Source: Acidobacteriaceae bacterium (GTDB lineage: Bacteria > Acidobacteriota > Terriglobia > Terriglobales > SbA1). Taken from it: 11,325 bases of DNA. The number at the start of each line of letters is the position of its first letter. Position 1 is the stretch's first letter. The notes under the pieces are model-generated. The model was not told the origin of the DNA. It saw nothing but the letters and a program-made list of their open reading frames with translations, and made no database searches. The stretch spans positions 1 to 11,325 of the forward strand of contig JAFAGX010000362.1 in assembly GCA_019237515.1 (NCBI GenBank). The letters are read 5' to 3'. Positions 1-4,601 of this stretch are shown here, piece by piece. The position numbers were made by a program, and so were the translations under genes.

Positions 1-70
1 ATTAAATAGATATTTTTCATGACGGTGCTCTGGGCTACTCGCAAGGATAACTCAGGAGGACGGGTACAAG

Positions 71-943
71 TCACAGCCATAAAGACCAAATGGTGTCGAC
101 AAAGGTATGGGTGACGGCTGAAGCAGCAACTCGGTGGCGAGACCACCACGCTCTTCCATAGAAAATTCCGGCAATAGCGGCCAGCAGAACGTACCGCCAG
201 TTGAATTGAGTTGATCTCTTATTGAAATGGGAAAGACCAAAAAGGATTGCCGTCACGATCAGAGCAAAACGAGATCCCAGGCGGCGCTCCAGCAGGTTCT
301 GCAGCCATCCTCGGAAGAAGATTTCTTCCGGGACGGCAATGAAAAGTAACGTAAAAACCAGGGTTAATGCCGCTGAGCTAACTCTTGGTATCCGCTGCTG
401 AACCTTAAGAAATCCCAGAAAGAGCCCCAGCGGAATAGCGATAGGGACGAAGAATGCCAGTTCGCGCAAGCCGATCACAAGATCTTTTAGCTGGATGCGC
501 AGATCGAAGCCGACGTTCGTAAGCTGGCGAATGACCGCAAATCCATATAGAGCGGAGTCGAGCAGGATCAGCTTGCTGATTACGGAAAGATGGGCGGGCC
601 AGGCCGGTTCGAGCCACCTGAGATCCACTGCTAAGCCGAGTACGGCGAGTACCGCGAAGTCGCGCCAGTCGCCATTTTGCTGGGGGTCGGACTGGCTGGC
701 ATGCAAAAGCAGAACCCCGACGATGATCGGCAGTCCGAGATAAACCACCAGCCAATTACCACGGCTCCAGTGCGAGCCGGCGAGAACATAAGGCACTCCG
801 AAAACAGCCGGGACAATCAAGCGCAGCACGACGGGAATCTTTTGGAAGCAACGCACAATGGACTCTCCGGCCAAGCCAAAGGCAAAGATTGGAGCCACCG
901 CCCAGACAAAAGCCAACATCACGTTGGGAGCCCACAAGAACAC
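71..943 (-). CDS. CPBP-family intramembrane metalloprotease (CAAX protease-like)
   Basis: A 290-residue polytopic membrane protein with about seven or eight hydrophobic segments. The C-terminal half carries the three CPBP/Abi motifs: EExxxR (E206, E207, R211), FxxxH (F235, H239) and a final HxxxD (H279, D283). In this family the glutamates and histidines form the putative metal-dependent active site inside the membrane. Characterised relatives include the eukaryotic CAAX protease Rce1 and bacterial bacteriocin-immunity or protein-maturation enzymes; the substrate here cannot be told. The start is GTG at 943, preceded by AGGA about 7 nt upstream. The internal ATG at 919 has no Shine-Dalgarno sequence and would remove part of the first hydrophobic segment. 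The gene stands alone, divergent from the RNA locus that starts near 1043. All catalytic residues are present, so it looks intact. Family assignment is firm; function is inference. Confidence 0.9.
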   Translation of the reverse strand: MFLWAPNVMLAFVWAVAPIFAFGLAGESIVRCFQKIPVVLRLIVPAVFGVPYVLAGSHWSRGNWLVVYLGLPIIVGVLLLHASQSDPQQNGDWRDFAVLAVLGLAVDLRWLEPAWPAHLSVISKLILLDSALYGFAVIRQLTNVGFDLRIQLKDLVIGLRELAFFVPIAIPLGLFLGFLKVQQRIPRVSSAALTLVFTLLFIAVPEEIFFRGWLQNLLERRLGSRFALIVTAILFGLSHFNKRSTQFNWRYVLLAAIAGIFYGRAWWSRHRVAASAVTHTFVDTIWSLWL

Positions 944-1007
944 AGATCGATCCTAACGGAAGAAACGATGGGACGTTTACTTTCTCGCTCCCGCACCTCC
1001 GTGCCGT

Positions 1008-1036
1008 TTGCTTGTGAGTAGGTTTTCGAGTAATCT
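1008..1036 (+). promoter_or_regulatory. candidate sigma-70-like promoter of the structured RNA
   Basis: TTGCTT at 1008-1013 and TAATCT at 1031-1036 are separated by exactly 17 nt, predicting a transcript start near 1043. Each hexamer matches the consensus at only three positions, but these include the TTG of the -35 and the A2 and T6 of the -10. It is supported mainly by its position just upstream of a strong Shine-Dalgarno sequence and a structured, terminated transcript. Acidobacterial promoter consensus is poorly known, so this is tentative. Confidence 0.35.
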
Positions 1037-1064
1037 GCGTTTACACCGGAAAGGAGGTGGTCTG

Positions 1065-1127
1065 ATGACAAGTTCTGACTGTAGTGGTAGATGCTTCAAA
1101 AGACCAGGTGAGGTGGCTGAGACTTAG
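1065..1127 (+). CDS. possible 20-residue peptide with a very strong ribosome-binding site
   Basis: ATG at 1065 is preceded by AAGGAGG (1051-1057) with 7 nt spacing, a near-perfect match to the anti-Shine-Dalgarno of 16S rRNA and the best such site I noticed in the window. The ORF has 20 codons and ends at TAG 1125-1127. It begins MTSSDCSGRC and ends KRPGEVAET, with two cysteines spaced CxxxC and no hydrophobic stretch. It lies wholly within the 5' third of the structured RNA, and its stop codon sits in the stem of the 1124-1142 hairpin. I do not recognise the peptide. It could be a true small protein, a leader peptide whose translation controls RNA folding, or chance. If the purine-rich tract is a helix strand of an RNA, it is not a ribosome-binding site at all. 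Confidence 0.35.
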   Translation: MTSSDCSGRCFKRPGEVAET

Positions 1128-1304
1128 AGCAGGTCGCTCTAAGCGGGGCTTTCGGCGGTAAGTTGCCGGAGGCTACAGCCCGCACACTAACCGGTGAGTT
1201 TGGATTCGAATCCGCCCAGCATAAGGTCGTGCTGGGAACCCGGAGTTGCCGAAGAGGCCACGTAGAGTGACCACCTCTTGGTCAATCCCAAACAGTCCAC
1301 CGGG

Positions 1305-1338
1305 CGGCCCGTGCGAAAGCGCGGGCCGTTCTGTTTTT
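1305..1338 (+). terminator. strong intrinsic terminator with GAAA tetraloop
   Basis: A 10-bp GC-rich stem (1305-1314 with 1319-1328, one G-U pair at 1312/1321) is closed by a GAAA loop (1315-1318) and followed by TTCTGTTTTT at 1329-1338. The U-tract lies only on the plus-strand side, so it terminates plus-strand transcription. Its position defines the 3' end of the structured RNA and protects the convergent PilZ gene from read-through. Confidence 0.85.
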
Positions 1339-1342
1339 AGGC

Positions 1343-1390
1343 AAAATGCATTTTCCAGGTTAGCTCGCGGAGTGCGCTCGCGGAACCTGG
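1343..1390. repeat. palindrome and adjacent inverted repeat between converging units
   Basis: A perfect 12-bp palindrome (AAAATGCATTTT, 1343-1354) abuts an inverted repeat CCAGGTT (1355-1361) / AACCTGG (1384-1390). The arms of the latter enclose CGCG/CGCG and a duplicated GCTCGCGG (1363-1370 and 1376-1383). It lies between the terminator of the plus-strand RNA and the stop codon of the minus-strand PilZ gene, so the hairpin could serve as a 3' structure for pilZ. No T-tract follows it on the minus strand, so it is not a classic terminator. A protein-binding palindrome is the other possibility. Confidence 0.4.
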
Positions 1391-1410
1391 GCACCAGATA
1401 GCCCCCGGGC

Positions 1411-1770
1411 TCAGGCACCATCTTCTTCAGTTAAATCTCTGCAGTACTCTCGAATCTTGGCGCGCAGCTCTGAAGGAATTCCAAAAAATTCGAAACCGTG
1501 CTGCAGCCGGTCGTGCCATCGGACGACCGCACGCAATGAAATGGGTTGTTGCTCCGACGGCAGCGAGAACTGTAGATCGACTACCTCTGCGACCGCTAGC
1601 TCCCTCGCGATGATGGCGCCTAGCCCACCTTCCCCAATCTGATTGCACAATCCATCAACCTCGAAATGGCCTTTTGGACCGAGAACCCGAACCGTCAGCT
1701 TCAGGTCTGTGTGGTACCTGGGGAAGCGCCGTGTGAACCTTTGATCTCTTGTGAGCGAGGGCCCTGGCAA
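1411..1770 (-). CDS. small single-domain PilZ protein
   Basis: A 119-residue soluble protein that is essentially only a PilZ domain. The N-terminal RxxxR motif that clamps cyclic di-GMP is seen at R14-R18 (RRFPR). The second motif, normally [D/N]xSxxG, reads NQIGEGG at residues 43-49. Asparagine and glycine are kept but the serine is isoleucine (I45). The later strands (LRAVVRWHDRLQHGFEFFGI) match the PilZ beta-barrel, and the length fits stand-alone PilZ receptors. Known relatives transmit cyclic di-GMP signals to motility, pili or exopolysaccharide systems; none is encoded nearby, so the partner is unknown. The start is TTG at 1770: an in-frame TAA lies a dozen codons upstream, and no in-frame ATG precedes the RxxxR motif. 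A GAGAGG tract lies about 13 nt upstream of the TTG, so the start is less certain than the family. Confidence 0.82.
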   Translation of the reverse strand: MPGPSLTRDQRFTRRFPRYHTDLKLTVRVLGPKGHFEVDGLCNQIGEGGLGAIIARELAVAEVVDLQFSLPSEQQPISLRAVVRWHDRLQHGFEFFGIPSELRAKIREYCRDLTEEDGA

Positions 1771-1943
1771 GCTAGCTTTCTGCCTCTCAACACTGGGTTA
1801 TTTGCGGGAAAACGCGAAGGAATGCAAATAAAACGATTTAAGAGTAACACGCCACGCCGAAGTAGGATAGTGGTCTCAAAGGGAGCCGCTGGCTTTGCAT
1901 GGACTTATTGCCCTGGTTAGCTCACCGGCCCGAGGGCAGCAAG
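1771..1943. other. intergenic region between pilZ and the Nudix gene
   Basis: This stretch precedes pilZ on the minus strand and is AT-rich between about 1800 and 1860, as expected of a promoter region, but I cannot fix hexamers. A 10-bp palindrome, AAGCTAGCTT (1769-1778), overlaps the pilZ start codon. A 32-codon plus-strand ORF begins at ATG 1822, but its AAGGA abuts the ATG with no spacing, so I do not call it. Confidence 0.3.
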
Positions 1944-2378
1944 CTATTCCTTGGAACGCTTCTCGAATCCGAGATTGATTACCTCGGCCGTGTCGTCCGC
2001 GAGCGCTAACGACGGAATTTCATCTCTCCGGTACCAGCCTATTTCGGCGGCGTCGCCGGCAGCTTTCGCCTCGCCTGAAACGCGGCGACAGAGGAAATCG
2101 ATCAAGACATAGTGATAAAGGGTACGTTTGTCGGGATCGCGCAGAATTCTGTCATAGACACCGAGAAGGGCGCTTGGTTCCACGGTTAGGCCTGTTTCTT
2201 CCAAAACTTCGCGAATCGCCGCTTGGTGCAGAGTTTCTCCTACTTCCAGCACGCCCCCCGGAATGGACCACTCACCAGCAAGGGGCGCATGCCCGCGCTT
2301 CACGAGAAGCACACGGCCATCTTCGACGATGATTGCGCCCACGCCAACAAACGGGCGGTCGGGGTACTCGCGGTTCAT
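1944..2378 (-). CDS. Nudix hydrolase
   Basis: A 144-residue Nudix-fold hydrolase. The full signature GX5EX7REUXEEXGU is present at residues 42-64 (G42, E48, R56, E57, E60, E61, G63), so the magnesium-binding catalytic helix is intact. Enzymes of this family cleave nucleoside diphosphates linked to another group, such as ADP-ribose, oxidised dNTPs or NADH. The upstream strands RPFVGVGAIIVEDGRVLLVK and the WSIPGG lead-in resemble the ADP-ribose pyrophosphatase/MutT-like group, but the substrate cannot be read from sequence. I choose ATG 2378, since the family usually begins a few residues before the first strand. A TTG at 2426 in the same frame would add 16 residues of unlikely sequence that run into the intergenic repeat. 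The gene is divergent from the LigD gene. A shared role in repair is possible but not shown. Confidence 0.9.
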   Translation of the reverse strand: MNREYPDRPFVGVGAIIVEDGRVLLVKRGHAPLAGEWSIPGGVLEVGETLHQAAIREVLEETGLTVEPSALLGVYDRILRDPDKRTLYHYVLIDFLCRRVSGEAKAAGDAAEIGWYRRDEIPSLALADDTAEVINLGFEKRSKE

Positions 2379-2431
2379 GATTCCATGCCGAAGTTCTGGG
2401 AAAATTGTAATGCAGGCACTTGGCAAATCGC

Positions 2432-2460
2432 AGTTGGCACTTAGGACTGACTACGTTTGC
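2432..2460 (-). repeat. copy A of a short dispersed intergenic repeat
   Basis: The 29-nt segment 2432-2460 aligns with 7663-7692 in 24 of 30 columns (five mismatches, one gap). The shared core reads, on the plus strand, TTGGCA, TTAG, ACT and ACTAC followed by a T-run and GC. It sits in the divergent gap between the Nudix hydrolase and LigD, about 55 nt before the Nudix start. Such TAAGTGCCAA-type sequences look like a low-complexity dispersed element rather than a gene part. Two copies alone do not establish a family. Confidence 0.5.
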
Positions 2461-2494
2461 CGCCGGATAGCTGACTTCGACTGCAGTCGTTAGA

Positions 2495-3262
2495 ATGGTT
2501 CTCGTGGCACTCGAAGAATACAAACGCAAACGTAGGTTCGAACAGACGCCGGAGCCTCCGCCGAAGCTGGAGAAGAAATCCAGGCACAGGTTTGTGGTTC
2601 AGAAGCACCGCGCAACCCGGCTGCATTACGACTTCCGGCTGGAATTGGACGGTGTTCTCAAATCCTGGGCGGTGCCGAAAGGACCGTCGCTGGACCCCGC
2701 AGACAAACGCCTGGCGATGCAGGTGGAGGATCATCCGGTTTCCTACTTCGATTTTGAGGGGATTATCCCGCAAGGAAATTACGGTGCAGGTACGGTAATG
2801 GTGTGGGAAGTGGGCACTTGGGAGCCGCTTTCTCCGCAACCGGTCAACGGCAAATACGTGCCCGGAACAGATGCCGAAGCCCGAAAGATGCTGGAGAAAG
2901 GCGATTTGAAATTTCGGCTGCATGGCAAGCGGCTCAACGGAGATTTTGCTCTAATTCACATGAAGTCACGTCGCCCGGGCAGTAAAGGCACCGAGTGGCT
3001 GATGATCAAGAAGCACGATGACTACGTGGTGAAGGGATTCGATGCCGAGGAGGAGGACACTTCGGTGCTCAGCGGCAAGACCATGGCGCAGATTGCCGGC
3101 GATGAAGGCGCGGCGGAGTGGGAGAGCAGTCGAAAGTCGCCACGCGGGAAGCTGAAAGCTGCGTGGCTGGCTGACACTCTGGCGAAGCTGGATAAAAAAA
3201 AAAGAAAAAAAAGAGCACAACCACAGAGGGCACCGAGGTCACAGAGCGTGAAAAAAAATTAA
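2495..3262 (+). CDS. ligD: LigD 3'-phosphoesterase (PE) domain
   Basis: A 255-residue protein matching the phosphoesterase domain of the non-homologous end-joining enzyme LigD, which trims 3'-phosphates and 3'-ribonucleosides from DNA ends before ligation. The metal and phosphate ligands defined in Pseudomonas LigD are all present: H38, H44, D46 and R48 in KHRATRLHYDFRLE, then H80 and Y84 in EDHPVSY. Residues 190-197 (SVLSGKTM) match the conserved segment that links PE to the ligase in fused LigD proteins. From residue 232 the sequence is a lysine-rich tail coded by poly-A tracts, ending at TAA 3260-3262. The ligase domain follows in the -1 frame, which is open from 3196. I infer that the two are parts of one PE-LIG protein, split here by a frame change, though natural separate PE proteins exist. 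The start ATG 2495 has no strong Shine-Dalgarno sequence. Confidence 0.9.
   Translation: MVLVALEEYKRKRRFEQTPEPPPKLEKKSRHRFVVQKHRATRLHYDFRLELDGVLKSWAVPKGPSLDPADKRLAMQVEDHPVSYFDFEGIIPQGNYGAGTVMVWEVGTWEPLSPQPVNGKYVPGTDAEARKMLEKGDLKFRLHGKRLNGDFALIHMKSRRPGSKGTEWLMIKKHDDYVVKGFDAEEEDTSVLSGKTMAQIAGDEGAAEWESSRKSPRGKLKAAWLADTLAKLDKKKRKKRAQPQRAPRSQSVKKN
3194..3258 (+). other. poly-A frame junction, candidate -1 slippage site
   Basis: Ten A (3194-3203), a G, eight A (3205-3212), then eight more A at 3251-3258. In the PE frame the second run reads A AAA AAA AGA, which allows tandem -1 tRNA slippage on AAA lysine codons. One added A, through RNA polymerase stuttering or a base-calling error, would have the same effect. 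After a -1 shift the reading enters the frame that is open from 3196 through the ligase stop at 4377. I see no strong stimulatory hairpin downstream and no obvious upstream Shine-Dalgarno stimulator. Confidence 0.55.
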
Positions 3263-3393
3263 CCGCAGAAGAAACTGACGGTAAGAAGAACGCTCGGGGG
3301 ACGGGCGGCTCAAGATCGAGTGCTTCTACGATAAGCACAAAAAAAAGATCAAGCTCTCTGGCTGCTGATCTGCAAGGCTCGGTCCAGCGGGCG

Positions 3394-4377
3394 ATGCCCA
3401 CAGAAATCCATCCCATGCTGGCGATCTCCACCGATAAGCCGTTCGACAATCCTGAGTGGCTGTTCGAGATCAAGTGGGATGGATATCGCGCCATTGCATT
3501 CATTGTCGATGGCAAGGCTCGGCTGTGCTCGCGTAATCAGAACGACCTCACGGCACAATTTTCGGAGTTGCGGGACCTCCCGCAGTTCATCAAGGCGGGA
3601 ACCGCGGTGCTGGATGGAGAGGTCGTGGTGCTTGATGAACAAGGCCGTTCCTCCTTCAGCCTTATGCAGCAGCGTACGGGATTTCGAAGTCATGGCAGAC
3701 GGGTGGCGGGCCAATCCGGCTTGCCGTTGGCCTACTACGTTTTCGACGTGATTTACCTTGACAGTTATGATCTGCGACGGGTTTCGCTCGAAGAACGGAA
3801 ACGAGTACTGGCTCAGATTGTCTCAACCACCGAGCTGATCCGTTACTCAGAACACTTTCTGGAAAAGGGGAACGCACTATTCGAAGCGGCAAAGCAGCAA
3901 GGACTCGAGGGGATACTCGCAAAGCGGCGCGGCAGTTGTTATGAAGAGCGGCGCAGTCGCGAGTGGCTCAAAATCAAAGTGACGCAGACAATCGATTGCG
4001 TCATTGGCGGCTATACCGACCCGGAGGGCAGCCGCCAATACTTTGGCTCGCTTGTCCTTGGGCTCTACAACGAAAATCAGCAACTGATTCATGTGGGACA
4101 AGTCGGAACCGGGTTCGATCACAACACGCTGAAGCAGGTTTGGACTGAACTGAAGAAGCTGGATACGAAACAGAACCCGTTTTCGGGGGCTGTAGATGCA
4201 CGCCATGTGCATTGGGTGAAGCCCGAACTCGTGACCGAGGTGAAATTCACGGAGTGGACCCACGAGACTACTGAAGGAGGATTGAAGCTGCGGGCTCCGG
4301 TCTACATGGGATTGCGTGAGGACAAGGAACCGAAGGAGTGCACGCTGAAAGGACAGGTCGCGGAACTGGCGACGTAA
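3394..4377 (+). CDS. ligD: ATP-dependent DNA ligase domain of LigD (LIG)
   Basis: A nucleotidyltransferase ligase that seals nicks and breaks with ATP. Counted from ATG 3394 (327 residues), motif I is K27-W-D-G-Y-R32 with K27 as the adenylated lysine. LDGEVVVLD lies at 73-81, the motif III region FDV at 117-119, motif IV EGILAKR at 172-178, and motif V WLKIK at 191-195. The OB-fold part (about 200-327) ends with VYMGLRED, typical of LigD ligases. The conserved family lead-in PxxxxPMLA begins right at this ATG, which has no Shine-Dalgarno sequence. The same frame is open back to 3196 and encodes a Ser/Thr/Lys-rich stretch that looks like an interdomain linker. Both facts favour expression as a C-terminal extension of the PE ORF. 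No LigD polymerase domain follows; the next gene is on the other strand. No Ku gene is in the window. Confidence 0.9.
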   Translation: MPTEIHPMLAISTDKPFDNPEWLFEIKWDGYRAIAFIVDGKARLCSRNQNDLTAQFSELRDLPQFIKAGTAVLDGEVVVLDEQGRSSFSLMQQRTGFRSHGRRVAGQSGLPLAYYVFDVIYLDSYDLRRVSLEERKRVLAQIVSTTELIRYSEHFLEKGNALFEAAKQQGLEGILAKRRGSCYEERRSREWLKIKVTQTIDCVIGGYTDPEGSRQYFGSLVLGLYNENQQLIHVGQVGTGFDHNTLKQVWTELKKLDTKQNPFSGAVDARHVHWVKPELVTEVKFTEWTHETTEGGLKLRAPVYMGLREDKEPKECTLKGQVAELAT

Positions 4378-4601
4378 CTCATTTCGGCAAAGATGCTTTG
4401 ACCTTCGCTCAGCATCACAGAAATTGTGACCTTCGAAACCACGGTGAGTTACTAACGTGAATTGAATATCAGGGGAGCAATGCGACAAAATGCAGCCTAG
4501 AGATGGAATTCCTTCTGCTCGCATTAATAGGCTTCGCTGTGGCTGTCGGCGCACCCGTCATCGGCCAACTCATCTTTGAGCTCAGGCACTAATCCTTCGT
4601 C
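4378..4601. other. intergenic region between the convergent ligase and M13 genes
   Basis: No recognisable gene. A loose inverted repeat GATGCT/AGCATC (4393-4398 and 4412-4417) and CACA/TGTG nearby could fold after the ligase stop, but there is no T-run, so I do not call a terminator. A 9-nt direct repeat, TGACCTTCG, occurs at 4399-4407 and 4427-4435. The right half contains the small hydrophobic ORF listed separately. Confidence 0.4.
4503..4592 (+). CDS. possible 29-residue single-pass membrane peptide
   Basis: An ATG ORF whose product starts MEFLLLALIGFAVAVGAP and ends FELRH. It is hydrophobic over roughly 22 residues with a charged C-terminus, the composition of a small transmembrane peptide. 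Two nt upstream ends a six-codon ORF (ATG 4480, TAG 4498-4500) that has a good GGGGAG site (4472-4477) before it. Translation of the short ORF could therefore deliver ribosomes to this one. It has no Shine-Dalgarno sequence of its own and I do not recognise it. At this size, chance is a serious alternative. Confidence 0.2.
   Translation: MEFLLLALIGFAVAVGAPVIGQLIFELRH

Larger units (their letters stand above)
1043..1338 (+). ncRNA. unassigned structured RNA (about 296 nt) ending in an intrinsic terminator
   Basis: No long ORF is supported here, yet the plus strand is dense with structure. A 7-bp hairpin pairs TTAGAGC (1124-1130) with GCTCTAA (1136-1142). GGGCT (1146-1150) pairs with AGCCC (1177-1181), enclosing CGGC/GCCG (1153-1156 with 1165-1168). 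A 12-nt palindrome lies at 1202-1213. A perfect 7-bp hairpin pairs CCCAGCA (1215-1221) with TGCTGGG (1230-1236). CCGAAGAGG (1249-1257) can pair with CCTCTTGG (1274-1281), with one bulge. An 11-bp long-range helix can join 1052-1062 to 1269-1279. The unit ends in a strong terminator, and no plus-strand gene follows, so it is not simply a leader. It may be a trans-acting RNA, a small mRNA, or both. I checked it against tmRNA, RNase P RNA, 6S, SRP RNA, tRNA and the TPP riboswitch and found no convincing match. I cannot exclude a lineage-specific Rfam family such as Acido-1. Confidence 0.55.

Noticed and set aside
1..70. Start of a further minus-strand gene at ATG 18-20 (MKNIYL)
   Set aside because: Only six codons are inside the window and there is no Shine-Dalgarno sequence, so it cannot be supported.
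677..1021. 114-codon plus-strand ORF antisense to the CPBP protease
   Set aside because: Its first three quarters mirror the protease gene, and the predicted protein is low-complexity and unlike any family.
1063..1078. C/D-box-like TGATGA and CTGA in the RNA locus
   Set aside because: C/D guide RNAs are not known in bacteria, and these short motifs occur easily by chance; TGATGA here overlaps the start codon of the small ORF.
1111..1122. GGTGGCTGAGA resembling part of a TPP riboswitch
   Set aside because: The second conserved TPP segment (ACCTGATCTGGGTAATGCC-like) is missing, and no thiamine gene is nearby.
1105..1222. tRNA-like elements (GGTGAGGTGGCTGAG resembling a type II tRNA 5' end, and TTCGAAT resembling a T-loop)
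   Set aside because: The would-be acceptor strands do not pair, the T-stem has a mismatch next to the loop, and no anticodon arm with a 7-nt loop can be drawn. Part of the structured RNA, not a tRNA.
1666..1920. 84-codon plus-strand ORF antisense to pilZ
   Set aside because: Mostly a shadow of pilZ, with no Shine-Dalgarno sequence at a suitable distance and no recognisable product.
2379..2426. TTG start at 2426 for the Nudix hydrolase
   Set aside because: It adds 16 residues not typical of the family that run to the edge of the intergenic repeat; ATG 2378 fits the domain boundary.
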